A stretch of 64,000 nt of DNA, from the NCBI GenBank assembly GCA_963790715.1, contig CAWBPN010000018.1, positions 1,364,001 through 1,428,000 on the forward strand, written 5' to 3'. Under the pieces are notes generated by a model, which saw nothing but the letters and a program-made list of their open reading frames with translations, searched no databases and had not been told where the DNA came from. Shown in pieces: positions 37,712 to 46,681 of this stretch. A program made the position numbers and the translations under genes. The DNA comes from DCFW01 sp963790715. Its GTDB lineage: Bacteria > Bacteroidota > Bacteroidia > Bacteroidales > Bacteroidaceae. Position 1 is the stretch's first letter, and the number at the start of each line of letters is the position of its first letter.

Positions 37712-39157
37712 ATGTTTATAAAATCTTACTGTATGAAAAGTATGAGTAAATATTATTTTTTATTTATAGCATTATTTTTAATTGGTATACCAGCAATTAC
37801 AACAACTGCATCTAATACAAATTTGTATTCCAGCAAGGAGGGGCAAAATAAAATTAGAGTAACAGGTATTGTAACTGACAGTAATACTAAAGAGCCATTA
37901 ATTGGCGCCACGGTTAAAATTAAGGGGATGTCAATGACAACTACCACTGACATTAATGGTAAATACTCTTTAGTTGTTCCTTATGAGGATGTTTCTCTTG
38001 TTATTTCATATATAGGGTATGTACCTACTGAAATTCCATTAAATGGTAGAACGCATGTAAATGCTTCACTTGTGGAAGATTCAAGAGCATTGCAAGAGGT
38101 TGTGGTAGTAGGTTATACCAAACAAAGAAAAGAAACCATGATAGGTTCTGTAGCTACTATTACTACCAAAGATTTGCAACAAAGCCCGACTGCAAATCTT
38201 GAAAATGCGCTTGCGGGACGGTTGCCCGGATTAATAGCCACTCAATTCGGCGGCGGTGAACCTGGTGAGGATCAAAGTTCTATATACATTCGTGGAAAAT
38301 CCACTTATGGGGACCAATCTCCTATTGTTATTATAGACGGAGTTGAACGTGATATGACATACGTATCAGCAGATGAAGTGGAATCATTTACTATATTAAA
38401 GGATGCATCCGCAACAGCAGAGTATGGTATACGCGGAGCAAACGGAGTAATAGTAATTACGACAAAGAGAGGAATGGCACAGGATAAAGCTACGGTAAAT
38501 GTCAAGATAGAATCAGGTATAAATTCGCCATGCAGCTATCCTAAATATTGTGGTTCGGCAGATTATGCAATGTTGTACAATGAAGCCATGATAAATGATG
38601 CCCAAAGAGATGGAAGCAATATAAATAGTTCACAACTCTTTTCTCAGGATGCAATAGATAAGTTTAGGAGGGCGAAAGGCGATAATTCAGATGGTTTGGG
38701 GTATAATATAGATTATTATAAATTTCTTTTCAAACCGAGCTTACAACAGAATTATAGTTTATCTATTCGTGGAGGTTCGGACAAGGCGAAGTATTACGTG
38801 ATGGCCGGTTATTTTACTCAGGATGGAAACTATAACTATGTAAGTTCCAGTAATCAGAAATTTACGCGTTATAATTTTCGTTCGAATATAGATATAAATA
38901 TGACTAAGTATTTGTATACAAGCCTTGATTTAGGAGCCCAAATAACAGATAGGACTTCTATGGGCAGCAGTGCTTCCGAATTGATGGCATTGGCTAGTGT
39001 ACGTCCTCCGTATTTGCCTATTATTCTTGAGAACAATTCATATCCCGGTAATTCAACATATTTGGCAAATCATAGTGACGGGTTATTGTTGTATGGTGAT
39101 AATACAAACCGCCGTAATATATTGGGAGAGTTGATAAAGAGCGGGAAGACAGAATGA
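37712..39157 (+). CDS. SusC-family transporter A, N-terminal fragment (frameshift)
   Basis: This piece has a signal peptide, a carboxypeptidase-regulatory-like domain (KIRVTGIVTDSNTKEPLIGATV), a TonB-box-like QEVVVVGYTKQRKE, the plug (VIIDGVERDMTYVSADEVESFTILKDASATAEYG) and the first barrel strands. There is no STN domain. From about base 37978 it is almost identical to the intact susC at 46682. The frame breaks at GKSGKT-E-stop: AAGACAGAATG here against AAGACGAATG at 48340, one extra A at about 39151. With both frameshifts repaired the protein would have about 1,082 residues. Either a recent pseudogene or base-calling errors; the operon (GH92 to SusD) is otherwise intact. Confidence 0.85.
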   Translation: MFIKSYCMKSMSKYYFLFIALFLIGIPAITTTASNTNLYSSKEGQNKIRVTGIVTDSNTKEPLIGATVKIKGMSMTTTTDINGKYSLVVPYEDVSLVISYIGYVPTEIPLNGRTHVNASLVEDSRALQEVVVVGYTKQRKETMIGSVATITTKDLQQSPTANLENALAGRLPGLIATQFGGGEPGEDQSSIYIRGKSTYGDQSPIVIIDGVERDMTYVSADEVESFTILKDASATAEYGIRGANGVIVITTKRGMAQDKATVNVKIESGINSPCSYPKYCGSADYAMLYNEAMINDAQRDGSNINSSQLFSQDAIDKFRRAKGDNSDGLGYNIDYYKFLFKPSLQQNYSLSIRGGSDKAKYYVMAGYFTQDGNYNYVSSSNQKFTRYNFRSNIDINMTKYLYTSLDLGAQITDRTSMGSSASELMALASVRPPYLPIILENNSYPGNSTYLANHSDGLLLYGDNTNRRNILGELIKSGKTE

Positions 39158-39188
39158 AAATAACACTTATTTTTCAGGAAGTTTTATA

Positions 39189-39893
39189 TTGGGTTTGAAC
39201 ATGGATTTTATTACTCGAGGTTTGAAATTAGAAGGAATGTTTTCGTATGATGGAAATGAAGGACATTGGCATCAACAACAAGTTTCGACTTATTCAAATG
39301 GTTATATGATATATCCTGGATATTCAGTATATTATCCTACGGTAGGATCTTCGATCTATAAGTCTCCCGATCATTATTACGGTTCATATTCTTTAGCTAA
39401 TAAATATAGTGTAGATCAGACTCCGAATAATAGTTTTTCATATAATAATTCGGTATCCCGCACATATTATCAAGCAAAAATAGATTATACCCGAACATTT
39501 GACAAACTACATGATGTGACCGCCATGTTGTTGGCCAATCGTACAATAAAGAAGATTAAAGCCGATATACCCTATTGTTCAGAAGGTTTAACAGGTCATT
39601 TCAGTTATTATTATAATAAGACGTACCTGGCAGAGTTTAATTTCGGATATAACGGTTCGGAGAATTTTGCAAAAGGTCATCGTTTTGGTTTTTTCCCGGC
39701 AGTAGCGTTAGGTTGGGTAGTTACAAATGAGCCGTTTATGTCAAAGACGAATAAATGGTTGGATTTTCTTAAGTTAAGGACATCGTATGGCCTTGTAGGT
39801 TCTGATTATACGGCCGGCCAGAGGTTTTTGTATGAATCCTATTATACAGGAGGAGAAGGTTATAATTATCGGAAGTGGTTTAGGCTCAGGTGA
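39189..39893 (+). CDS. SusC-family transporter A, middle fragment (frameshift)
   Basis: Barrel segment corresponding to about residues 566-795 of the intact paralogue (GLNMDFITRGLKLEGMFSYDG to TAGQRFLYESYYTGG). It is in a different frame from both neighbours: the N-terminal piece ends 31 bases upstream and the C-terminal piece starts inside its end. The second break is at TATAATTATCGGAAG here against TATAGTTTCGGAAG at 49051, one extra base at about 39870. Not an independent gene. Confidence 0.8.
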   Translation: MGLNMDFITRGLKLEGMFSYDGNEGHWHQQQVSTYSNGYMIYPGYSVYYPTVGSSIYKSPDHYYGSYSLANKYSVDQTPNNSFSYNNSVSRTYYQAKIDYTRTFDKLHDVTAMLLANRTIKKIKADIPYCSEGLTGHFSYYYNKTYLAEFNFGYNGSENFAKGHRFGFFPAVALGWVVTNEPFMSKTNKWLDFLKLRTSYGLVGSDYTAGQRFLYESYYTGGEGYNYRKWFRLR

Positions 39894-40962
39894 GGGCGGA
39901 TTGGAAGAAGGAAATTTAGCAACAACAAACATAACTTGGGAAAAGGCGAGGAAGTTAAATATCGGACTTGATGTTCAGATGTTTCATAATCGTTTGGCAT
40001 TAACGGTAGATGCTTTTGCCGAGCATCGTTGGAATATTGTAACATCTCTTTATGGTGGCCATTTAGGATACCCAGAGCCGTCAATGGGAGGTTATCAGCC
40101 ATATATAAATTGTGGAAAGGTTAATAATTACGGATTAGACTGTGAACTGGATTGGAATGGTAAAATAGGCAGGAATTTCCGTTATTATATTCGTCCTAAT
40201 TTTACATTCTCCCGTAATAAGGTTATATATGATGCAGAGATACCGAGTTATAATTACAAGAACGATGCAGGTAAAAGATTAGGAGAACATATAGATTATG
40301 TTTTTGACCATTTTGTAAGAAATCAGGGAGAGGCAGACCGATTGAATAAGATAGGATACCAGTCGTGGGGAACACTGATACCTGGAGATGCAGTATACAA
40401 GGATTTGAATCGTGATGGAGTAATAGATGATAATGACAAGACAGCCGTTGGCAATCCTCAATTTCCGGAAATTCAATTTGGAATACCGATAGGTTTTCAA
40501 TATAAGAATTTTGATTTTAGTGTAATGTTTCAAGGTTCTGCCCTATGTGATATGCAGTTAAGCGAATCAGCGATATATGCATTTCCACTTTATGACAATG
40601 ACCAGTTTGGTAAGGTAAAGAAGATACATTTAAAATCGTGGACGCAAGAAAATGCCTCTACAGCGAAAATGCCGGCACTTCATTTTGGCAAGGATGATAA
40701 TAATAAACGAGATGATACTAGTTTGTTTATATATAATTCGAGCTATGTTAGGTTAAAGACGATAGAAATAGGTTATAAATTGCCTCATGAATTGATACAT
40801 AAGGCTAATTTGGAACAGGTACGTTTTTATGCACAAGGTTTGAATTTGTTGACATTTGATAGGTTGAAAGATGTTGATATAGATCCTGAATCAGGAAATG
40901 GTTGGGGAGGTTCGTATCCTATCACAAAAGTTGTTAATTTTGGAGTAAGTATAACCTTCTAA
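39832..40962 (+). CDS. SusC-family transporter A, C-terminal fragment (frameshift)
   Basis: C-terminal barrel strands, from GSGLGSGEGGLEEGN to the terminal VVNFGVSITF with its last Phe. It aligns without gaps with the end of the intact 46682 receptor (about 98 percent identical by eye). The first codons (MNPIIQEEKVIIIG) are an out-of-frame read of the preceding sequence. The SusD gene follows 12 bases later, so SusD translation may still be reached from this frame. Confidence 0.82.
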   Translation: MNPIIQEEKVIIIGSGLGSGEGGLEEGNLATTNITWEKARKLNIGLDVQMFHNRLALTVDAFAEHRWNIVTSLYGGHLGYPEPSMGGYQPYINCGKVNNYGLDCELDWNGKIGRNFRYYIRPNFTFSRNKVIYDAEIPSYNYKNDAGKRLGEHIDYVFDHFVRNQGEADRLNKIGYQSWGTLIPGDAVYKDLNRDGVIDDNDKTAVGNPQFPEIQFGIPIGFQYKNFDFSVMFQGSALCDMQLSESAIYAFPLYDNDQFGKVKKIHLKSWTQENASTAKMPALHFGKDDNNKRDDTSLFIYNSSYVRLKTIEIGYKLPHELIHKANLEQVRFYAQGLNLLTFDRLKDVDIDPESGNGWGGSYPITKVVNFGVSITF

Positions 40963-40974
40963 TATATTAATAAT

Positions 40975-42999
40975 ATGAAATTGAAATATAAATATTTATT
41001 GGGATTATTGATAATAGGTCTTACTGTCACTTCCTGTGAAGATGACAGCTATTTGGACAGGCGTCCTGATAGTGCAAATACAGAAACTCAGGTTTTTTCT
41101 ACTTTTAATAAAGCTGATGAAGTTCTCACCAATGTATATGGTCGTGCCTGCGAGATAGAGAGACCGATTAATTATTTCTTCCATTTTTGTTCTGCCGGTA
41201 TCACTGATGAATGCGAGACTTCAAACGTTGAAGATAATGAATGTAATGAATATAATGAGGGAGATTGGAGTCAGACAAATCCGTTGGGAGATAATTGGGA
41301 AGATGGTTTTTTTGGTATCAGGGAAGCTAATGTATTTTTGCAAAATATAAAAAAATACAATACGCCTGATGACCCAGTGAACCCTGGCGCATTACAAAGA
41401 AGGATAGGTGAAGCTTATTTTTTGAGAGCTTATTTACATTTTTTACTAGTTAAAATATATGGTGAGATTCCCTATGTAAATTTTGTAGTAAACCCAGGAG
41501 GTAGCAACATATATCTTCGTCAGCAATCCGTTCATGCCGTAGGTGATTCTGTCGTGGCTGATTGTAAGAGAGCAATGAAATATGTAAATCCATGGAATAA
41601 ACATACAGATATTGACTTTGGGCGTGTTGATCAAGGTGCGTGCCTTGGTTTAATAGCAGCAATGAGATATGTTGAAGCAACTCCCTTGTATAATGGAGCA
41701 AGTGATAAATACCATTATACCGGACAACGTGTATATGAAAGTGATTATAAATATGATCCAAAACGTTGGGAACGTGCCCGTGATGCAGCAAAGGCTGTAA
41801 TAGATTTTACAGTAGGTGGAGTAAAACGTTTTAGCTTATATGAAGCACATTCTAATCAAGATTTTGGGAGTGGGATGGATAATAAAAATTTGAATGGAAG
41901 TTTGGTATATGCACGTTTGGCTAAAATGTTTTTGATGAATGAAGAAAATTTTAGTTTGTATGAGAATGAAGCTGTATGGTTTGTGGATCCTACAAAAAAT
42001 GGAGCGTGGACTGGTGATATTTTCCCGCCAAGTAGAGGAGGAGGTTCAAGGGTGCAACCTGTTCAAGAACAAGCCGATCAATATGAATGTTTTGCTAAAG
42101 GGAGTGATGGTAAAACATATGGATATTCTATATTTTCAAATGAAGCTAAGGGAATTGATGCCGATGGTAGTGTGATCCCTGCAAAGTTTAATAGGGCTGT
42201 AGGACATAAATATTATGATGACTCAGATCCTTATGTTAACAGAGATCCAAGATTTTATAGAGATATTATTTATCATGGAGCTCCTTACAGAGACATTAAT
42301 GCTAAAGCTTCAATAATGAATACTGCAACGGGGACTGATGTTATTGGTGCTACTAATGCTACTACTACAGGGTATTATTTGCGCAAATTTCAGATGGAAG
42401 ATTGGAAAAAGAGCGGTGGAATCGATTATAATGTAACACATCCTATATGGAGACTTCCTGAATTTATTTATATTTATGCAGAGGCTGTTAATCGTTTAAG
42501 CGGACCGAATCAAGAAATATATGATATGATTAATGAAGTTCGCGCCAGATCGTTTATGGCACCAATGGATCCAAAGGCTATTACAGATCAAAAGGTTATG
42601 CAGGATTATATTGATAGGGAATGGCGTGTAGAATTATTTTATGAAAATAAAGAATTTTATCGTTGCCGTTTTTATTTGAAACCGATACAACCTGAAGAAT
42701 TACAGAAAGAATCTTATTATAATTCTTTGGATCCGAAAACTGCATCCGCAGATTATACGAAAAATATGTGGACATATTATCCGAATTGTCAACGTATGAT
42801 TAACGGGATGAAACCTATTCAAGATCCTAATGGACAAATTGTAGTTAATGGCGTTCATTATAGCATGGTTAGGTTTGAAAAGGAAAGTAGGGTATTTAAA
42901 AATAGTTATTTTTTGTGGCCTATATGGCGAGATGAAATTCGACGTAATAAAGGTTGTTTACAACAAAATCCATTTTGGGCTACCGGGAGTGGAGATTAA
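40975..42999 (+). CDS. SusD-family glycan-binding lipoprotein, partner of the SusC A/B receptors
   Basis: The lipobox TVTSC (Cys21) precedes EDDSYLDRRPDS, a standard SusD start. Recognisable pieces are RRIGEAYFLRAYLHFLLVKIYGEIPYV (TPR region), DQGACLGLIAAMRYVEATPLYNG, WERARDAAKAVIDF, PIWRLPEFIYIYAEAVNRLSGP, INEVRARSFM and YIDREWRVELFYENKEFYRCRFY. At 674 residues it is longer than the usual 500-600. It is the only SusD of this class near two nearly identical SusC barrels (37712 and 46682), so it may serve both (inference). It ends the GH92 operon, with a perfect hairpin terminator behind it. Confidence 0.92.
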   Translation: MKLKYKYLLGLLIIGLTVTSCEDDSYLDRRPDSANTETQVFSTFNKADEVLTNVYGRACEIERPINYFFHFCSAGITDECETSNVEDNECNEYNEGDWSQTNPLGDNWEDGFFGIREANVFLQNIKKYNTPDDPVNPGALQRRIGEAYFLRAYLHFLLVKIYGEIPYVNFVVNPGGSNIYLRQQSVHAVGDSVVADCKRAMKYVNPWNKHTDIDFGRVDQGACLGLIAAMRYVEATPLYNGASDKYHYTGQRVYESDYKYDPKRWERARDAAKAVIDFTVGGVKRFSLYEAHSNQDFGSGMDNKNLNGSLVYARLAKMFLMNEENFSLYENEAVWFVDPTKNGAWTGDIFPPSRGGGSRVQPVQEQADQYECFAKGSDGKTYGYSIFSNEAKGIDADGSVIPAKFNRAVGHKYYDDSDPYVNRDPRFYRDIIYHGAPYRDINAKASIMNTATGTDVIGATNATTTGYYLRKFQMEDWKKSGGIDYNVTHPIWRLPEFIYIYAEAVNRLSGPNQEIYDMINEVRARSFMAPMDPKAITDQKVMQDYIDREWRVELFYENKEFYRCRFYLKPIQPEELQKESYYNSLDPKTASADYTKNMWTYYPNCQRMINGMKPIQDPNGQIVVNGVHYSMVRFEKESRVFKNSYFLWPIWRDEIRRNKGCLQQNPFWATGSGD

Positions 43000-43015
43000 T
43001 AGGATAAGACTAATA

Positions 43016-43051
43016 TTACAAGACTGCACCTTTATTGGTGCAGTCTTGTAA
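43016..43051 (+). terminator. Perfect hairpin terminator after SusD
   Basis: TTACAAGACTGCACC (43016-43030) is the exact reverse complement of GGTGCAGTCTTGTAA (43037-43051), with the loop TTTATT. The A-rich side on each strand makes it possibly bidirectional. It separates the SusC/SusD operon from the peptidase gene 46 bases later. Confidence 0.85.
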
Positions 43052-43097
43052 TAATATTAAGCTTGAGTAAGTACAATAAATTACAATAATTATTGGA

Positions 43098-44639
43098 ATG
43101 AAAAATAAAATCAAAATTTGTTTATCATTATTTCTTTTAATAATAATAATAAATGCATGTTCTAAAGACGAAAATAATATTTCATCTATAACTCCTACTT
43201 ATGTTACAGTAAGTTCACAAAATGATAATATGCCAACAGGTGGTACATTATCTATTCAATATAATGACTGGACTTCAGGAAATGATGTTAGCAAAATTGT
43301 TGATAGTGATATTGGTACTAAACTTGAAATGCCACATAGTAATTTTTGGATTATATGGAAGGGCACTGCAAAGGAGTGTATTAACAGATGCAAAATTGCA
43401 ACTACCAATGATTCTCCGGAGATGAATCCAAAGTCGTGGCTGTTATCTGCGTCTAACGATAGTGTTAATTGGGATACTTTATATGTCAAAAAGAATTTTC
43501 AGTTCTCTAAAAATTATAAAGGAATAGAACAAACAATAGATACAATTAAAAACAAGGTAGCTTACACATATTATAAACTTATAATACTTGGCAATAATGG
43601 TGCTTCATCAACTCAAATAGCGGAATGGAGTCTTGATGAAGTAAAAGTAAGTAGCAATGATGATAATATTGACGATCTCATGAAATATTCATGTTGGAGT
43701 ACTTATTCTTCGCAAACGCCTATGGGTACCCATTATGAAAATTGTCATATAACAACAGATGCCGATCGGATATGGTTACGAACTGCAAGTAACGAACCTT
43801 CTATACCATCCGATTTGTCGAGCTTACAAATGAAACATTTTGATGTCAATCTATATCCTTACGGAACTCCGGAACCTGCTGATGTTAACCAACATAGTAT
43901 AGGCGATTGCGGTGCATGCGCTTCTTTGGCTTCAATGGCATATATACATTCTGATTTTGTAGAATCAATTATACATAAAAATACTGACGGAACTTTTTCC
44001 GTAGCTATGTATGATCCTCAAGGGAAAGGTGTTACAGTTAATGTTACTTCTAATTTTTTAGCTAAGAGTAATGGCAATATAGCTGCTGTATCCGGTAAAG
44101 ATAATGTGGCTACTTGGTCTACAGTCCTTGAAAAAGCGATGATGAAATATGAAATGATTTATAATGTTGACCCTGGGTTAGAGGGTATTGGTGGCTTTTA
44201 TGTTACTCCCCTTTTCACCGGCGAAGGAAATAGTTTTGGATTTAATGCTGGAGCACTTTCCGGAGATCAATTGGCACGTGTGGCAAAATATTCATTAGCA
44301 AATGGAAAGTTTGTCGTCGGTAAGTTTACAGATGTTATGAAAATAGGCAGCCTAAGTACAGTCACTAATCATGTATATACAGTTATGTTGCCTTTTACAA
44401 CTCAATCATTATTTGAAATGCGTAATCCATGGGGGTATAACCCAGGAGGAAATGGTAGTGATGATGGAGTGCTCAATATTCCTTTGTCAGGTCAAGTAAT
44501 ATCTACTATATATTTCCATATTATTGATCCTGGAAAAGCTGGGAACACGGGTGTAACGAAGCCATATGCCCCACCTTCGTTTGCTGTAAGTAGCAATAAT
44601 ATACGTGTAGATCAAAGATTAATAAAAACACGAGAATAA
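43098..44639 (+). CDS. Calpain-like (family C2) cysteine peptidase lipoprotein with N-terminal F5/8-type domain
   Basis: The lipobox IINAC (Cys21) anchors the protein. Residues about 36-190 look like an F5/8 type C (discoidin) carbohydrate-binding sandwich (SKIVDSDIGTKLEMPH, WKGTAKECINRCKIATTND, KSWLLSASNDSVNWDTLY, YTYYKLIILGNNGASSTQIAEW). Residues about 225-495 carry all three calpain catalytic signatures: VNQHSIGDCGACASLASMA (Cys271), TNHVYTV (His425) and MRNPWGYNPGG (Asn443), with spacing close to calpain (Cys-His 154, His-Asn 18). No Ca2+-binding EF hands are present. A lipid-anchored, glycan-targeted protease inside a mannosidase PUL suggests cleavage of the protein part of glycoproteins. 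It comes after a terminator, so it needs its own promoter or read-through. Confidence 0.8.
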   Translation: MKNKIKICLSLFLLIIIINACSKDENNISSITPTYVTVSSQNDNMPTGGTLSIQYNDWTSGNDVSKIVDSDIGTKLEMPHSNFWIIWKGTAKECINRCKIATTNDSPEMNPKSWLLSASNDSVNWDTLYVKKNFQFSKNYKGIEQTIDTIKNKVAYTYYKLIILGNNGASSTQIAEWSLDEVKVSSNDDNIDDLMKYSCWSTYSSQTPMGTHYENCHITTDADRIWLRTASNEPSIPSDLSSLQMKHFDVNLYPYGTPEPADVNQHSIGDCGACASLASMAYIHSDFVESIIHKNTDGTFSVAMYDPQGKGVTVNVTSNFLAKSNGNIAAVSGKDNVATWSTVLEKAMMKYEMIYNVDPGLEGIGGFYVTPLFTGEGNSFGFNAGALSGDQLARVAKYSLANGKFVVGKFTDVMKIGSLSTVTNHVYTVMLPFTTQSLFEMRNPWGYNPGGNGSDDGVLNIPLSGQVISTIYFHIIDPGKAGNTGVTKPYAPPSFAVSSNNIRVDQRLIKTRE

Positions 44640-44962
44640 AAACGTATATATACTGTTCTTGGGATTATAAGCACATGAAAAAATCATTTTATAACGTTTT
44701 TATTCATTATCTGCATAGATATAATGCAGAGATGATAAGGAGGAAAGATATGTTACATTATATTTATGTCTGTTATTCTGTAAATGGTTCTATTCTGTAT
44801 ATAGAAACATATCTGCTTAATAAAACAACTTAAATATTTGTTTTGCAACTATTTGTAGTAATCTTGTGATAATGATGCAATCCTTTTGATATACAGTCTG
44901 TGTAATTTTGTTGTGCAATTAGAAAAGTAATTAGAATCTAATAAAAAACAGATAATGATGTT
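44640..44962. other. Intergenic region with a weak promoter for sigma copy 2
   Basis: Only AT-rich DNA, a short imperfect inverted repeat near 44707-44735 (CTGCATAGATATAATGCAG) and a TAATTTTG -7-like box at 44903-44910 are visible. A TTTG at 44885 is too close (14 bases) to be a normal -33. No gene. Confidence 0.45.
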
Positions 44963-44977
44963 GTGTTTAGAAAAAGA

Positions 44978-45547
44978 ATGAAAGTTGACTGTGACGAAAA
45001 AGAATTGATTCGACGATTTAAGGATGGATCGGCGAATGCGTTTGATTGCATATATGATATATATGCCAAGAGGTTATATTCGTTTTCGTTTCAGTATATT
45101 AAGGTGAAAGAGGATGCGGAGGAAATTGTACAAGATGTGTTTGTGCAATTATGGAATAATCGTACAAACATAAAACAAGAGGAAACTTTAAAATCACTTC
45201 TTTTCATTACGGCAAAAAATCGATTAATTAATGCTTTTCGTTCACATGTAAATTCTCCTATCTATGAGAATTACGTAGATTATCGAGAAAAAATTATTTA
45301 TGATGATTATAATTGCCATGTCGAATATGAAGAATTTGTTGACCAAATAAATAAAGCAATAGATAAATTACCTCCTACTCAACAAAATGTTATAAGGCTT
45401 TCAAAATTTGAGCAAATGAATAATACTGAAATTGCTAAGGAACTTTCATTAAGTGAGCAAACGGTTAGAAATCAATTGTCTGTTGGATTGAAATGTTTAC
45501 GAGAGAGATTATTTGATACACCATTGGGTCTTAAATGTTATTTTTAG
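44978..45547 (+). CDS. ECF-type sigma factor, second copy
   Basis: This is a paralogue of the sigma factor at 22764. ATG 44978 (MKVDCDEKELIRRFKDGSANAF) aligns with MMDSTERELIKQLKDGSIKAF of copy 1 and is preferred over GTG 44963. Regions 2 (DAEEIVQDVFVQLWNNRTNI) and 4 (LPPTQQNVIRLSKFEQMNNTEIAKELSLSEQTVRNQLSVGLK) are intact, with the region 4 recognition helix the same as in copy 1. Both copies should therefore read the same promoters. Divergence is mostly in the linker (residues about 90-120) and the C-terminal tail. It is followed 54 bases later by the second FecR. Confidence 0.93.
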   Translation: MKVDCDEKELIRRFKDGSANAFDCIYDIYAKRLYSFSFQYIKVKEDAEEIVQDVFVQLWNNRTNIKQEETLKSLLFITAKNRLINAFRSHVNSPIYENYVDYREKIIYDDYNCHVEYEEFVDQINKAIDKLPPTQQNVIRLSKFEQMNNTEIAKELSLSEQTVRNQLSVGLKCLRERLFDTPLGLKCYF

Positions 45548-45601
45548 TTAATAATAATCTTTGGAATGGTATATAAGTGGTAAATGCTTGTCAATATATT
45601 G

Positions 45602-46579
45602 ATGAAGGTACTTGAAAAGAAATATAGAGAAGATATCTTAACCACCAAAGATTTGTCGGAGTTAAGAAATAAGATAAATTCGATGGAAGACACCGAATTG
45701 GAGAAGGTAATGTTTGACAGCTGGATGAATGACGAAACATATACAGTGTCAGTTGAAGATAAAGATTTGAATCGAATTAAAGATCGAGTTCATAAAAGTA
45801 TCAGTTCCCCTACAAAAGGTAGGAATATTTTCTTTAGATATCTCCAAGTAGCAGCAGCAGTCTTACTAATTGCATTTATCGGTACGACATATTATTTATA
45901 TAAAGAGAATAAAATGTTGACATCACAAAATATGTTAGTGATGACCGGTAAAGGAGAACATGCAAATATAACGTTGCCTGACGGAACGCAAGTGTCATTG
46001 AACAGTGAATCAAAAATAACATATATACCAAAGTTGTTTAGTGGTTTTACAAGAACAATCCGTTTTGACGGCGACGGTTATTTCCATGTCTCCAAAAATA
46101 AGTCCAGGCCTTTTATAATAGAATCCAAAGGTTTATGTGTGAAAGTATTAGGAACGAAGTTCGACTTGCATGCGAAAAAAAATGATTCAAAGGCGGAACT
46201 GTGGTTAAAGGAAGGCAAGGTCACATTCTCGTCGTTGCTAAGTGGTGAGACCGTGGAGTTGAAGCCTAACGAAAAAGTTGTAATGGATAGGCAGAGCGGC
46301 AGGCTTAGTGTAACAAAAGAGAATACGTCAGAGACGTCATATAATTGTAAAGATATGACGTTTAACAATGAACCGCTTTCATATGTTTTGCAAAGAATAG
46401 GCAATAGTTACAATGTGAAGTTTGCTGTAGATAGTAGGATAAACCTTAATGATATGTTTACAGGCACATTACCGACAACTAATTTGCAAGAGGTATTGGA
46501 CGCTTTGGAATGTTCGTACCATATAAAGGCAATAAATAAAGGTAATGAAATTTATTTAAAGAAAGTGATAGAATCTTGA
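45602..46579 (+). CDS. FecR-family anti-sigma factor, second copy
   Basis: Same domain order as copy 1 (cytoplasmic part, one transmembrane helix, FecR domain, DUF4974-like domain). The first 215 residues are almost unchanged; differences cluster late (DLHAKKNDSKAE for NLHARENDSRAE; DMTFNNEPLSYVLQRIGN for EMKFNKEPLSYVLQIIGN; KGNEIYLKKVIES at the end). ATG 45602 (MKVLEKKYRED) is preferred because the identity with copy 1 begins there; an ATG-like extension to 45584 is open. It directly precedes the STN-bearing susC, so this set looks like a complete sensing unit: sigma, FecR, STN-SusC. Confidence 0.93.
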   Translation: MKVLEKKYREDILTTKDLSELRNKINSMEDTELEKVMFDSWMNDETYTVSVEDKDLNRIKDRVHKSISSPTKGRNIFFRYLQVAAAVLLIAFIGTTYYLYKENKMLTSQNMLVMTGKGEHANITLPDGTQVSLNSESKITYIPKLFSGFTRTIRFDGDGYFHVSKNKSRPFIIESKGLCVKVLGTKFDLHAKKNDSKAELWLKEGKVTFSSLLSGETVELKPNEKVVMDRQSGRLSVTKENTSETSYNCKDMTFNNEPLSYVLQRIGNSYNVKFAVDSRINLNDMFTGTLPTTNLQEVLDALECSYHIKAINKGNEIYLKKVIES

Positions 46580-46607
46580 TATATATATATTGTTATTGGT
46601 ATCTTTG
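46576..46607 (+). promoter_or_regulatory. Possible housekeeping promoter between FecR and SusC B
   Basis: TTG at 46576-46578 and TATCTTTG at 46600-46607 with a 21-base spacer. It lies in the 102-base gap between FecR and susC and overlaps the FecR stop. Constitutive low expression of the receptor-sensor would fit. Confidence 0.5.
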
Positions 46608-46681
46608 TAAAATTTTAAAATTGTTTATATTATAGAGAAAACTTCAAAAAGTATTATTACCATTTAAAAGGATAATATGAG

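Larger units (their letters stand above)
37978..40962 (+). repeat. Duplicated SusC coding segment (partner 47166-50149)
   Basis: About 2,985 bases encoding the plug and barrel are nearly identical between the two susC genes, while their N-terminal ends differ (no STN here, STN in the partner). The only gaps are single extra bases at about 39151 and 39870 in this copy. Local patches of divergence lie near 39280-39440, in one barrel loop region. Confidence 0.88.
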
